From the NCBI GenBank assembly GCA_902600485.1, contig CACKJD010000002.1, forward strand, positions 62,001 to 126,000: DNA of 64,000 nt, written 5' to 3'. The notes beneath the pieces were generated by a model. That model ran no database searches. It worked only from the letters and a program-made list of their open reading frames with translations, and had not been told where the DNA came from. How positions within the stretch are numbered: the stretch's first letter is position 1; each line of letters opens with the position of its first letter. Made by a program: the position numbers and the translations under genes. Below are positions 1-7,797 of the stretch, piece by piece. The DNA is from an uncultured Pelagibacteraceae bacterium. Its GTDB lineage: Bacteria; Pseudomonadota; Alphaproteobacteria; Pelagibacterales; Pelagibacteraceae.

Positions 1-328
1 TTTGATCATTGAGCATTTTTGTTAAAAAAGTATTCCAAAATTTCTTAACAAATTTTATATTAACAAAACCTGGTTTAACAAACTCAATATTTTCAATATC
101 TTTATCATTTTTTAAATCATCTAAATTAAGTTGTTTGTAAATCTCAGTTGGTGGCAATTTATTTAATGAGGAAAGAACCATACAGACATTTGTTGATAGA
201 TCAGCTTTAAATTTTGCAGGAGCTGTATCTACATTTATACCTGATAAATTTTGAGGAATTTTTAAATTGGCAGAATTATTAGTAACTATATTTTTAATTT
301 TGTTAAGATAAATGTCGAAAATGTTCAT
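1..328 (-). CDS. argS: Arginyl-tRNA synthetase, N-terminal part (runs off the window)
   Basis: Partial gene. The ATG at 326-328 opens a frame that stays open to base 1, giving about 109 residues beginning MNIFDIYLNKIKN. The segment around residues 30-50 (NVDTAPAKFKADLSTNVCMV) fits the N-terminal additional domain of class I arginyl-tRNA synthetases, which normally reads PP..FGDLATNVA. ArgS charges tRNA-Arg with arginine in the cytoplasm. The catalytic HIGH and KMSK motifs would lie outside the window, so the call rests on this N-terminal domain and on the position next to dgt, a common alphaproteobacterial arrangement. Its ATG overlaps the dgt stop codon as ATGA, so the two are probably co-transcribed and translationally coupled. 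Confidence 0.8.
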   Translation of the reverse strand, partial: MNIFDIYLNKIKNIVTNNSANLKIPQNLSGINVDTAPAKFKADLSTNVCMVLSSLNKLPPTEIYKQLNLDDLKNDKDIENIEFVKPGFVNIKFVKKFWNTFLTKMLNDQ

Positions 329-1434
329 TTTAAATTATTGTAAAGGTTTATAGCATATCTGTCTGTCATTCCTGAAATAAAATCAGAAACAGATCTAAAC
401 TTATCCTTATTTATTTTTTGTTTTTTAATAAACTTTTTTGGATTTTTGCAGATATAAGCAAATAAATATTTTATAATTTTTTGGCCTTTAGTATTTTTAG
501 ATAATACTTTTTTATTATTATACATTTTAACTCTTAAAAATTTTTTAATTTCACTATCGATTTGTTGAAAATTTTCAGAAAAATTTATTATTTTAGAATT
601 ATTTTTTTTGATATCTCTTAAATTTTTAATTTTATGTTTCTTAAGATTTTTTTTACTGTTAGAAATAATATCTTTTACCATTAAATCTATTGAATCTCTT
701 ATTATTTGATAAATCAAAATTTTATTTTTTTTAACATTTTTATATCTTTTAAAAATTTCTTTAAAAAAATCGATTTCTAAAATTTCCTCAAGTTTAAATA
801 GATTTGCGTTTAATCCATCTTGGATATCATGATTATTATAAGCTATATCATCAGAGATATTTGAAATTTGTGACTCTAAAGAGGAATATTGATTAAAATT
901 AAATTTATTTTTTAAATTTTTAATACCTATTATATTATTTACTCTACTGACATTTAATATAGGTCCATTATGTTTTAATAAGCCATCTAAAGTTTCAAAT
1001 GTTAAATTAAGACCTTTAAATTTTAAATATTTATTCTCAAGAAACATTACAATTCTTAAAGTTTGTAAGTTATGATCAAAACCTCCGTGATTAATCATGC
1101 ATTCTTTTAGGCTATTTTCTCCAGCATGACCAAATGGTGTATGACCAAGATCATGAGCAAGACTTAGTGTTTCGGCAAGATCATCATTTAATTTCAAATA
1201 CTTTGCAATTGATCTTGCTATCTGTGAAACCTCAATTGAATGAGTTATTCTGGTTCTAAAGTGATCACCTTCTGTATTAACAAAAACCTGTGTCTTATGC
1301 TTAAGTCTTCGAAAGGAGGCAGAGTGAATTATTCTATCTCTGTCTCTTTGAAATGGCGTTCTGTATGAGCTGTTTTTTTCATTAAAAAATCTTCCAGATG
1401 ACTTAAATTGTCCGAGTTTTTTGAAATTATTCAT
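325..1434 (-). CDS. dgt: Deoxyguanosinetriphosphate triphosphohydrolase-like protein (HD domain)
   Basis: A 369-residue dGTPase-like protein that would cleave dNTPs to deoxynucleoside plus triphosphate. The HD metal site is clear: H65 (TRITHSIEV), H94-D95 in SLAHDLGHTPFGHAGE, and an Asp near 194 in ISDDIAYNNHD. An N-terminal Arg-rich stretch (RDRDRIIHSASFRRLKHKTQVF) is typical of the family. The middle and C-terminal parts are lysine- and asparagine-rich, as expected for this AT-rich genome. It lies between argS (4-bp overlap) and the divergent erpA, the same erpA/dgt/argS grouping seen in other alphaproteobacteria. True substrate preference within this family varies and cannot be read from the sequence. 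Confidence 0.9.
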   Translation of the reverse strand: MNNFKKLGQFKSSGRFFNEKNSSYRTPFQRDRDRIIHSASFRRLKHKTQVFVNTEGDHFRTRITHSIEVSQIARSIAKYLKLNDDLAETLSLAHDLGHTPFGHAGENSLKECMINHGGFDHNLQTLRIVMFLENKYLKFKGLNLTFETLDGLLKHNGPILNVSRVNNIIGIKNLKNKFNFNQYSSLESQISNISDDIAYNNHDIQDGLNANLFKLEEILEIDFFKEIFKRYKNVKKNKILIYQIIRDSIDLMVKDIISNSKKNLKKHKIKNLRDIKKNNSKIINFSENFQQIDSEIKKFLRVKMYNNKKVLSKNTKGQKIIKYLFAYICKNPKKFIKKQKINKDKFRSVSDFISGMTDRYAINLYNNLK

Positions 1435-1484
1435 ACTTTAAAAAAGGTAAATTATAATTATATTACTATTAACAGCCTTACGAG

Positions 1485-1802
1485 ATGATTAAAGAAATTA
1501 AATTTACTGATAATGCGATAAAACAAATAAACCATTTGTTATCAAAAAAGGAAAAAGGATCTTTTTTTAGAATCGCTATCAAGGGTGGTGGGTGTTCTGG
1601 TTTTCAATACAATTTTTCTGTTGATACTGAAAAAGAGGATGATGATATTCAATATAACAATATTCTAATTGATAAAACTTCAGCTGATTTATTAAAAGGA
1701 TCTGAGGTTGACTTTGTTAAAGAATTAATTGGTGAACAATTTAAAATTAGCAATCCACAAAGTAAATCATCTTGTGGTTGTGGTGTCTCTTTTTCTCTAT
1801 AA
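1485..1802 (+). CDS. erpA: Iron-sulfur cluster insertion protein (A-type carrier)
   Basis: A 105-residue HesB/IscA-family A-type carrier that delivers Fe-S clusters to apo-enzymes. The three conserved ligand cysteines are present: C37 in GGGCSGFQY and C97/C99 in SSCGCGVSF. The length is normal. ErpA is preferred over IscA or SufA because of the dgt/xthA neighbourhood, but the A-type carriers are hard to separate by sequence. It is divergent from dgt across about 50 bp and overlaps xthA as TAATG. Likely clients in this window include LipA and IlvD. Confidence 0.88.
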   Translation: MIKEIKFTDNAIKQINHLLSKKEKGSFFRIAIKGGGCSGFQYNFSVDTEKEDDDIQYNNILIDKTSADLLKGSEVDFVKELIGEQFKISNPQSKSSCGCGVSFSL

Positions 1803-2578
1803 TGATAATAAGCTCGTGGAATGTTAATTCTGTAAGAGCTAGAATAAATAACATTAAAGAATATCTTAAAAAATCTTCTCCTGACATTGTAATGATGCAA
1901 GAAATAAAAACTGAAGAAAAAAATTATCCTTTTGATGAATTTAAAAGCCTTAAATATGAAAGTTATGTTTTTGGACAAAAAAGTTACAATGGTGTTGCCT
2001 TTATATCAAAGGGTAAATTAAACAATATAAAACAAAATATCTTTAAAGATAAAATGAAACAATCGAGAATAATTTCAGGCGAATTAAGTCATAAAAAGAA
2101 AAAAATTAATTTAATAAATATTTATACTCCAAATGGAAATCCAGTAGATACAGAAAAGTATGATTATAAATTATATTGGTTAGATAGTTTTATAAAAACA
2201 ATAAAAAAAAATTTAAAAGAAAATAGTAATATTATTATAGGTGGAGATTTTAATATTATTCCTGCTGCTGAGGACGTTCATAATCCAAAATCATATGAAA
2301 ATGATGCTCTGTTTAGATTAGAAATAAGGAAAAGATTTAGAGAAATTATTAATTTAGGTTTCTTTGATACTTATAGGTACATTTATCCTGACAAAGAAGG
2401 TTATACCTTTTGGGATTATATGAGTGGAGCATGGCAGAAAAATAACGGTATGAGAATTGATCATTTTTTAGTCTCAAGTTCTTTAATAGATAGTATTAAA
2501 GATGTTAAGATAAATAAATATCCAAGAGGTAGAGAAAAACCCTCAGACCATACACCTATAGAAATAATAATTGATTAA
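1802..2578 (+). CDS. xthA: Exodeoxyribonuclease III / AP endonuclease
   Basis: A 258-residue member of the exonuclease III (EEP) family, acting in base-excision repair by cutting 5' of abasic sites. The start MIISSWNVNSVRAR carries the conserved Asn, followed by MMQEIKTEE with the metal-binding Glu, GGDFNIIP near residues 150-157, and the C-terminal RIDHFLVS and SDHTPIEI motifs with the catalytic Asp and His. A longer reading begins at 1772 inside erpA. The ATG at 1802 is chosen because it gives the standard family N-terminus and a TAATG overlap with erpA, which suggests coupling. Confidence 0.92.
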   Translation: MIISSWNVNSVRARINNIKEYLKKSSPDIVMMQEIKTEEKNYPFDEFKSLKYESYVFGQKSYNGVAFISKGKLNNIKQNIFKDKMKQSRIISGELSHKKKKINLINIYTPNGNPVDTEKYDYKLYWLDSFIKTIKKNLKENSNIIIGGDFNIIPAAEDVHNPKSYENDALFRLEIRKRFREIINLGFFDTYRYIYPDKEGYTFWDYMSGAWQKNNGMRIDHFLVSSSLIDSIKDVKINKYPRGREKPSDHTPIEIIID

Positions 2579-2584
2579 ATTTAA

Positions 2585-3595
2585 TTAAGAACAATCCTTT
2601 AATGCGTTGGACATATCCTCAATTAAATTAAAATACATATTTTTACTTTTATTTATAGTTGCGCCTAACGGATCAAGAACACCAGTTTTAACACCTGTGT
2701 CACTTGCAATAGATTTAATTATTGCAGGATTAAATTGAGGTTCTGAAAATATACATTTTACTTTTTTTTCTCCAATGACTTCTCTTATTTCAGATAATTG
2801 TTCAGCACCTGGCATTACATCTGGATTAACAGTTAAAGCACCTACTACACTTAAACCAAATCTTTTTTCAAAATATTGATAAGCATCGTGAAAAACTACA
2901 AAACTTGCATTTTTATTTAAGTCTTTTTTTATTGTTTTTGTTAAAGCATCTAAATCTTTTAATAAATTTTTTGAATTTGATTTATAAGTTGAACTATTGG
3001 CGCTATCAATTTTTACCAATTGATTAGTAATTTTTTTTACTATTACTTTTGCATTTAAAGGGTCCAACCAAATATGTGGGTCGTATTCACCATGAGCATG
3101 ACCATGTTCGTCATGTCCATGGTCATCATGACCTTCTTCTTTTTTTGCGTGTTCTTCATCTCCATGATCATCATGATCGTCTTCTTTTTTACCATGTTCA
3201 TCATGTCCGTGATCATCGTGGCCCTCAAAGATATTCTTTTCTCTAAATTTCAATTTCTTCAATCCACTTTGATCTAAAAGTTCAAGAACTACTGAATTTT
3301 TAGGAATTGATTTAAGCGCTGTTGGTAAAAAACTTTCAAGGTCCTCACCTACCCATATAACTAAGTCAGCTTTTTGTAACATTTTAGCATGTGAAGGTTT
3401 AATTTGGAAATTATGGGGAGAAGCAACGCCATCAATAATTAAACCAGGCTCTCCAACGCCGTCCATAATATAACTAGTTAATGAATGGAGAGGTTTAATT
3501 GAAGTTACGACATTAACTTCTGCTTTTAGTGGGGTAAAAATTAAAAAAAAGCTTATGATTGGTGCAAATAATTTATTTCTGATAATATTTTTCAT
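2585..3595 (-). CDS. znuA: Zinc ABC transporter periplasmic binding protein
   Basis: A 336-residue cluster A-I metal-binding protein that captures zinc in the periplasm and delivers it to ZnuB. A signal peptide (hydrophobic residues 8-20) probably ends after PLKA at residue 25. Predicted zinc ligands are H61 (SPHNFQ), H174 (DPHIWLDP), H236 (VFHDAY) and D308. C281 and C335 could form the C-terminal disulfide known in ZnuA. Residues 125-169 are a charged His/Asp/Glu loop made of three 15-residue repeats, typical of zinc rather than manganese binders. It is divergent from znuC with Zur-box-like sites between, and ends 6 bp from the convergent xthA. Confidence 0.95.
   Translation of the reverse strand: MKNIIRNKLFAPIISFFLIFTPLKAEVNVVTSIKPLHSLTSYIMDGVGEPGLIIDGVASPHNFQIKPSHAKMLQKADLVIWVGEDLESFLPTALKSIPKNSVVLELLDQSGLKKLKFREKNIFEGHDDHGHDEHGKKEDDHDDHGDEEHAKKEEGHDDHGHDEHGHAHGEYDPHIWLDPLNAKVIVKKITNQLVKIDSANSSTYKSNSKNLLKDLDALTKTIKKDLNKNASFVVFHDAYQYFEKRFGLSVVGALTVNPDVMPGAEQLSEIREVIGEKKVKCIFSEPQFNPAIIKSIASDTGVKTGVLDPLGATINKSKNMYFNLIEDMSNALKDCS
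3089..3223 (-). repeat. Three 45-bp tandem repeats encoding the ZnuA His-rich loop
   Basis: Residues 125-169 of ZnuA break into three 15-residue units beginning GHDDHGHDEHGKKED, DHDDHGDEEHAKKEE and GHDDHGHDEHGHAHG, which correspond to 3 x 45 bp. The loop lies between the first and second zinc-ligand histidines, where ZnuA proteins carry a flexible metal-buffering loop. The repeat creates a long low-complexity open frame on the opposite strand that should not be annotated as a gene. Confidence 0.85.
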
Positions 3596-3619
3596 GTTTG
3601 AATACCTTTATAATTAATT

Positions 3620-3632
3620 GTTATAATATAAC
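3620..3632. promoter_or_regulatory. Zur box 1 (perfect 13-bp inverted repeat)
   Basis: GTTATAATATAAC is a perfect inverted repeat around a central A. It equals the core of the known proteobacterial Zur operator (GTTATANTATAAC). It lies in the 81-bp divergent region between znuA and znuCB-zur, 24 bp from the znuA start, where zinc-bound Zur would repress both directions. This is a consensus match with no binding data. Confidence 0.85.
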
Positions 3633-3635
3633 TTT

Positions 3636-3648
3636 GTAATAATATAAC
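3636..3648. promoter_or_regulatory. Zur box 2 (one mismatch from box 1)
   Basis: GTAATAATATAAC matches box 1 at 12 of 13 positions and follows it after 3 bp, giving a 16-bp centre-to-centre spacing. The two may bind two Zur dimers side by side, or each may control one of the divergent promoters. The downstream half-site is intact and the upstream half-site carries the single change. Confidence 0.65.
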
Positions 3649-3676
3649 GTAAGAAAAACAAGAGATATTTTATTAA

Positions 3677-4429
3677 ATGACGCAACAAAATCAGACACTG
3701 GTAAAATTAGAAAATGCTGGAGTACTAGTTAATGAAAAATGGCTGGTTAGAGGCGTTTCTCTAGAAATCAAAAAAGGAAAGATAATAACTTTAATAGGTC
3801 CAAATGGTTCGGGGAAATCAACTACAGCAAAAATCACTTTAGGATTGTATAAAAATATAGAAGGCAGGGTCGAAAAATTCACTAACAAAATAGCCTATGT
3901 GCCTCAAAAAATTAATATTGATTGGACTTTGCCTATAAGAGTTAATGATTTTATGAATTTAACAAGTAACTTAAAAAAAGAAGAAATAGAAACTGCTTTA
4001 GAAACTACGGGGACGCCACATTTAAAAAATAAAGATTTAAAAAGTTTATCTGGAGGAGAATTTCAAAGGGTTCTTATGGCTAGGGCAATAGCAAAAAAAC
4101 CGGAGCTTTTAGTGTTAGATGAGCCTGTTCAAGGTGTTGATTTCAATGGTGAGATAGCTTTATACGAGCTGATAAAAAAAATATCAGATACATTAAATTG
4201 TGGAATATTACTAATTTCTCATAATCTACATGTAGTTATGTCTAAAACCGATCATGTTGTATGTTTGAATGGACATGTTTGCTGCTCTGGTACACCGATA
4301 GATGTTGCTAACAATGAAAAATATCAGGAGTTATTTGGTAAAGATATTTCTAAAATATTATCTGTCTACGAACATTCACATGATCATATTCACAAAATTG
4401 ACGGAACAATAGAAAAAAAAGAAAACTAA
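3677..4429 (+). CDS. znuC: Zinc ABC transporter ATP-binding protein
   Basis: A 250-residue ABC ATPase that powers zinc import with ZnuB and ZnuA. It has Walker A GPNGSGKST, the Q-loop in AYVPQKI, signature LSGGEFQRV, Walker B LLVLDEP and the switch His in LLISHNLH. The C-terminal tail is His-rich (EHSHDHIHK), as often seen in zinc-type ATPases. It is the first gene of znuC-znuB-zur, and its stop overlaps the znuB ATG. Expected control is zinc-dependent repression by the zur product at the upstream boxes. Confidence 0.95.
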   Translation: MTQQNQTLVKLENAGVLVNEKWLVRGVSLEIKKGKIITLIGPNGSGKSTTAKITLGLYKNIEGRVEKFTNKIAYVPQKINIDWTLPIRVNDFMNLTSNLKKEEIETALETTGTPHLKNKDLKSLSGGEFQRVLMARAIAKKPELLVLDEPVQGVDFNGEIALYELIKKISDTLNCGILLISHNLHVVMSKTDHVVCLNGHVCCSGTPIDVANNEKYQELFGKDISKILSVYEHSHDHIHKIDGTIEKKEN

Positions 4430-5232
4430 TGTTAGACGATTTTTTTGTAAGGGCTTTGTTAGTTGGCATTGGAATGGCTTTAGTTACAGGGCCTCTTGGA
4501 TGTTTTGTAGTTTGGAGAAGATTATCATTTTTTGGAGATACATTAGCTCATTCAGCATTGTTAGGAGTAACTTTATCTTATACGACTGAAATTAATATGG
4601 CTCTTTCTGTTTTTGTTATTTCATCTATTGTTGCTTTAATATTACTAAAGTTACAAAAAAAAACAAATTTACCTGCAGATGCTTTACTTGGTCTGTTGGC
4701 TCATTCATCATTAGCAATAGGATTAGTGGTTATTGGTCTTTTAGCTACCATCAGATTTGATCTAATGGGGCTTTTATTTGGGGATATACTTGCTGTTAAT
4801 GTTAATGATATAGCTGTTGTTTGGATAGGTGGTGCCATAATTTTAATGGTATTAAAAATAATATGGAAACCTTTGTTTGCATCAACTGTAAATTATGAAT
4901 TAGCTGAAGCAGAGGGAATGAAACCTGAAAAATATAATGCAATCTTTACAATACTGTTAGCGGCAATAATTGCGATATCCATTAAGATGGTAGGTTTATT
5001 ATTAATTACCGGAATGCTCATTATACCAGCAGCGATGGCAAGAAATTTATCGGATAATCCAAATCAAATGGTAATATTTTCAATTATTGGTGGTTTGTTA
5101 TCAGTTTTTATAGGATTATTTGCATCATTGGAGATAAATACTCCATCGGGTCCATCGATAATAACCACAGGTTTAATATTGTTTATATTATCATTAACTA
5201 AAATAAAAAAAAAATCACAATTGAATAACTAA
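4429..5232 (+). CDS. znuB: Zinc ABC transporter permease
   Basis: A 267-residue ABC-3 family membrane permease with about eight hydrophobic segments, forming the zinc channel through the inner membrane. The family N-terminus (ALLVGIGMALVTGPLGCFVVWRRLSFFGDTLAHSALLGV region) with the conserved GD-LAHS segment is present, as is the EAEGMKPEKYN cytoplasmic loop that contacts ZnuC. It overlaps znuC by one base and precedes zur by about 20 bp, so the transporter and its repressor form one autoregulated transcript. Confidence 0.94.
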   Translation: MLDDFFVRALLVGIGMALVTGPLGCFVVWRRLSFFGDTLAHSALLGVTLSYTTEINMALSVFVISSIVALILLKLQKKTNLPADALLGLLAHSSLAIGLVVIGLLATIRFDLMGLLFGDILAVNVNDIAVVWIGGAIILMVLKIIWKPLFASTVNYELAEAEGMKPEKYNAIFTILLAAIIAISIKMVGLLLITGMLIIPAAMARNLSDNPNQMVIFSIIGGLLSVFIGLFASLEINTPSGPSIITTGLILFILSLTKIKKKSQLNN

Positions 5233-5254
5233 ATATAAATTGATAAAAAAGAAT

Positions 5255-5650
5255 ATGGCGCAAAAACAACAAAATTTATCAAAAAATCAAAAAATAGTTT
5301 TAGATATTATTGAAAAATCTGTTCAACCTATGAAAGCATATTCAATATTGTTTAATGTTCAAAAAAAAGGTTTAAAAGCACCTCCTCAGGTTTATAGAGC
5401 ATTAGATAAATTGGTAGAAATAGGAAAAATCCATAAAATTGAAAGTAGAAATGCATTTATTGCCTGTAGAAATTCGGCTTGTACAATTGCAAATGCTACA
5501 GCATTTTCTATTTGTGAGTCATGCGAAGATGTAAAAGAAATTAGTAGCTCAAAGTTATCTAAATACCTATCAAATTTTCAAGATAAAGAGGGTATGAAAT
5601 ACAACAAATACAATCTTGAGTTTTTTGGTATTTGTAAAAAGTGTAAATAA
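5255..5650 (+). CDS. zur: Fur-family zinc uptake regulator
   Basis: A 131-residue Fur superfamily repressor. It has an N-terminal winged helix (recognition region PPQVYRALDKLVEIGKIHKI) and a C-terminal dimerisation domain with two CxxC pairs (CESCED and the terminal CKKCK) for the structural zinc. Location in the znu operon makes Zur much more likely than Fur. A TTG at 5240 would add five residues (MIKKN); the ATG at 5255 is preferred as the first ATG in the frame. Zinc-loaded Zur probably represses the divergent znu promoters through the boxes at 3620-3648. Confidence 0.9.
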   Translation: MAQKQQNLSKNQKIVLDIIEKSVQPMKAYSILFNVQKKGLKAPPQVYRALDKLVEIGKIHKIESRNAFIACRNSACTIANATAFSICESCEDVKEISSSKLSKYLSNFQDKEGMKYNKYNLEFFGICKKCK

Positions 5651-5708
5651 TCCTTTATTTTAATAAATTCTTAACATAACTGAAATAATAATAATGAAAG
5701 GAAATTTT

Positions 5709-5930
5709 ATGTTTATAAAAAAATACCTAAAATGGATTAGTACGTTTTTAGTTTTAGTAGGAATACTGCTAACAAATTTAAATATATATCCATTAAATAT
5801 ATATTTTCATGGTTTGGGAGTTGTTGGATGGACTATAGCTGGATTTATAAGTAAGGATAAGGCAATTTTAACTAACTTTGGACTGCAAATACCGCTATTC
5901 GTAATTGGTATTTATAAAGTTATTTTTTAA
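5709..5930 (+). CDS. Small membrane protein of unknown function
   Basis: A 73-residue protein with hydrophobic segments near residues 8-25, 31-45 and 55-72 separated by short charged turns, so probably two or three membrane passes. An in-frame ATG at 5694 would add five residues, but an AAAGGA ribosome-binding site at 5697-5702, six bases before the ATG at 5709, makes the downstream start more likely. It ends immediately before the arsC ATG, so the two are probably co-transcribed. I do not recognise the family. Membership in the arsC-aquaporin operon is the only functional hint. Confidence 0.7.
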   Translation: MFIKKYLKWISTFLVLVGILLTNLNIYPLNIYFHGLGVVGWTIAGFISKDKAILTNFGLQIPLFVIGIYKVIF

Positions 5931-6362
5931 ATGAAGAATATATTGTTCGTATGCACAGGTAATTCTGCAAGAAGTATTATTGCTGAAAGTATTATAAATA
6001 ATGAGTATGACGATTTGTATAAAGGTTTTAGTGCTGGGAGTAATCCAACAGGAAAAATTAACGAAGATGTGAAGAATTATTTATTATCAAAACATTATGA
6101 TCTTTCAAATTATAAATCTAAAAATTTTAATGAATTTATAAATAGTCAATTTAAAATGGATTACGTAATTACAGTTTGTAATAATGCCAACAACGAAGTC
6201 TGCCCTATTTGGCCAAATAAAGATAAGATAATTCATTGGGATATAGAGGATCCTGTTAAAATACTTAATGAAACAAATGACTTAAATAAAAAAGATGAAA
6301 TAATAGAAAAAGTTTACAATAATATTCATAAAAGAATAAAGGAACTTATAAATGAAAAATAA
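5931..6362 (+). CDS. arsC: Arsenate reductase, low-molecular-weight phosphatase type
   Basis: A 143-residue protein of the LMW protein-tyrosine-phosphatase fold. The P-loop CTGNSARS contains nucleophile C8. C83 and C91 (VCNNANNEVCPIWP) sit where thioredoxin-coupled arsenate reductases keep their redox cysteines, and D107-P108 supplies the general acid. The three-cysteine set supports arsenate-to-arsenite reduction rather than a simple phosphatase. The stop overlaps the downstream aquaporin start by 11 bp, matching the arsC-aquaporin pairing known in rhizobia, where arsenite leaves through the channel. No arsR, arsB or acr3 gene is next to it. Confidence 0.88.
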   Translation: MKNILFVCTGNSARSIIAESIINNEYDDLYKGFSAGSNPTGKINEDVKNYLLSKHYDLSNYKSKNFNEFINSQFKMDYVITVCNNANNEVCPIWPNKDKIIHWDIEDPVKILNETNDLNKKDEIIEKVYNNIHKRIKELINEK

Positions 6363-7011
6363 AAATCGTTATTTTCTTGCTGAACTGTTAGGCAGTTGTT
6401 TTTTAGTAATGATTATTGTTGGCTCAGGTTTAATGGCTGAAAACTTAACTAATGACGTTGCTGTGATGTTAATAGCGAATACTATAGCAACAGGTGCAGG
6501 TTTATTTGTGCTTATTACAGTATTTGCTGATGTATCAGGAGCTCATTTTAATCCATTTGTAAGTATAGCTATGACAATAACAGGTAAATTAAAAAAGAAA
6601 CTGTTACCCTACTATATCATTGCTCAATTGATTGGTTGCTTGATTGGTGTTGGTTTAGCTAATTTCTTTTTTGAAAATGAAATTTATGAATTATCTACTA
6701 AGTCAAGAGATGGAATTTATATTTTAACCTCGGAGACAATAGCTACATTAGGACTTATAGTGATAATTTTTGGTTCAATGAGTTCAGGTAAAATTGCTGT
6801 TGCTGCTAGTGTTGGTCTTTATATTACCGCCGGTTATTGGTTTACTTCTTCAACTTCCTTTGCAAATCCAGCTGTTGCAATTGCTAGAACATTTACAGAG
6901 TCTTTTACAGGTATTAGTTATCTAAACACTCCTTATTATATCTTGGCTGAACTTTTAGGAATGTTAATTGCTGTATTTATTGTTAAAAAGTTATTTTTAG
7001 AGAAAAATTGA
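6352..7011 (+). CDS. MIP-family aquaporin / aquaglyceroporin, probably arsenite exit channel
   Basis: A 219-residue channel with six predicted membrane helices and the two half-helix motifs: HFNPFVS near residue 66 (NPF in place of NPA) and FANPAVAIARTFT near residue 172 (canonical NPA followed by the selectivity-filter Arg). In rhizobial ars operons the channel AqpS lets arsenite made by ArsC flow out down its gradient. The 11-bp overlap with arsC suggests the same role here. The NPF motif and the filter residues could alter what passes, so water, glycerol or other solutes remain possible. Confidence 0.85.
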   Translation: MKNKNRYFLAELLGSCFLVMIIVGSGLMAENLTNDVAVMLIANTIATGAGLFVLITVFADVSGAHFNPFVSIAMTITGKLKKKLLPYYIIAQLIGCLIGVGLANFFFENEIYELSTKSRDGIYILTSETIATLGLIVIIFGSMSSGKIAVAASVGLYITAGYWFTSSTSFANPAVAIARTFTESFTGISYLNTPYYILAELLGMLIAVFIVKKLFLEKN

Positions 7012-7499
7012 AAGACATAAAGCTTACCAATCAAATAAGTTTAATTAACAAAAAATTTAAGAAAAAAGAATTTTATCATTATTTTAAAACTTCTAATCTT
7101 TCATTAGTAATAGCAAAGATAAAAAACAAATATATATTAGTTTCTCAAAAAAGAGTTCCGATTAATAAAATTAATTATGAGTTTCCTTCCGGTATAGTAG
7201 AAAAAAATGAAACAACCCTGCGATCAGCTCAAAAAGAATTAACAGAAGAAACAGGATACAAATCAAGATCAAAATTGATTAAAATGATAACATTTTATAC
7301 TGAGCCTGGACGATTAACTACTAAAATTACTGGTTATTATACAAAAAACTTGATTAAAATTTCAAAGCCAGAAAAAGGTATTAAAGTTCATCTGTTAAGT
7401 CAAAACGATATATTTAAATTAATATTAAAACAAAAGTTTAATAATAGTTCTCATATAGCCATGTTTTTATATTTAATCAGAAATCATAAAAATTTTTAA
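7008..7499 (+). CDS. NUDIX hydrolase
   Basis: A 163-residue NUDIX protein, likely hydrolysing a nucleoside-diphosphate-linked substrate such as ADP-ribose or ADP-sugars. The NUDIX box runs from GIVEKNETT through AQKELTEETGY, with the catalytic RE replaced by KE but the EETG core intact. The preceding EFPSGIVE is typical of ADP-ribose pyrophosphatase-like members. The start is TTG at 7008, overlapping the aquaporin stop as TTGA; no ATG lies near enough to keep the full fold. The substrate is not determinable from sequence. Confidence 0.8.
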   Translation: MKDIKLTNQISLINKKFKKKEFYHYFKTSNLSLVIAKIKNKYILVSQKRVPINKINYEFPSGIVEKNETTLRSAQKELTEETGYKSRSKLIKMITFYTEPGRLTTKITGYYTKNLIKISKPEKGIKVHLLSQNDIFKLILKQKFNNSSHIAMFLYLIRNHKNF

Positions 7500-7579
7500 A
7501 CTTAAAGTTGTATTAAAATAACTTTTAGATCTATGAATTTTATGGTTAAATAATTTAAATTAAATTTTTGGGGGGTGTA

Positions 7580-7789
7580 ATGAAAAAAAAATTGAAAAAA
7601 AGAGAAAAGAAAAGACTGAAGATTTTAAAAACAATAGATGGACTGAAAAATAAAATAACTGCTAAAGAAAAAAAACTATCTAATATTAATGTTAAAATTG
7701 CTGATTTAGAAAAAAAGGTTGCAGAAAAAAAAGCAAGAAAAATGGCAAAAAAACAAGCTAGTGAAAGCACTGCATCTTTAAACAATTAA
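7580..7789 (+). CDS. Lysine-rich coiled-coil microprotein
   Basis: A 69-residue, very basic protein. The first 15 residues are almost all Lys/Arg, residues 20-55 show a heptad-like pattern (TIDGLKNKITAKEKKL, then IADLEKKVAEKKA) suggesting a coiled coil, and the tail is Ser/Asn-rich. A TTG at 7568 could add four residues, but a strong G-run (7570-7575) just before the ATG at 7580 acts as the ribosome-binding site. It stands alone between the NUDIX gene and the convergent ppx. The basic end could bind nucleic acid, but I do not recognise a family. Confidence 0.65.
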   Translation: MKKKLKKREKKRLKILKTIDGLKNKITAKEKKLSNINVKIADLEKKVAEKKARKMAKKQASESTASLNN

Positions 7790-7797
7790 CAACTTGT

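Noticed and set aside
1649-1978. Minus-strand 109-codon open frame across erpA and xthA
   Set aside because: It is a shadow of two well-supported genes in another frame, with no recognisable domain.
3049-3277. Two plus-strand open frames (65 and 67 codons) rich in His or Met/Phe opposite znuA
   Set aside because: They are the antisense of the His-rich repeat in znuA; low complexity, no ribosome-binding site, and the minus-strand gene is certain.
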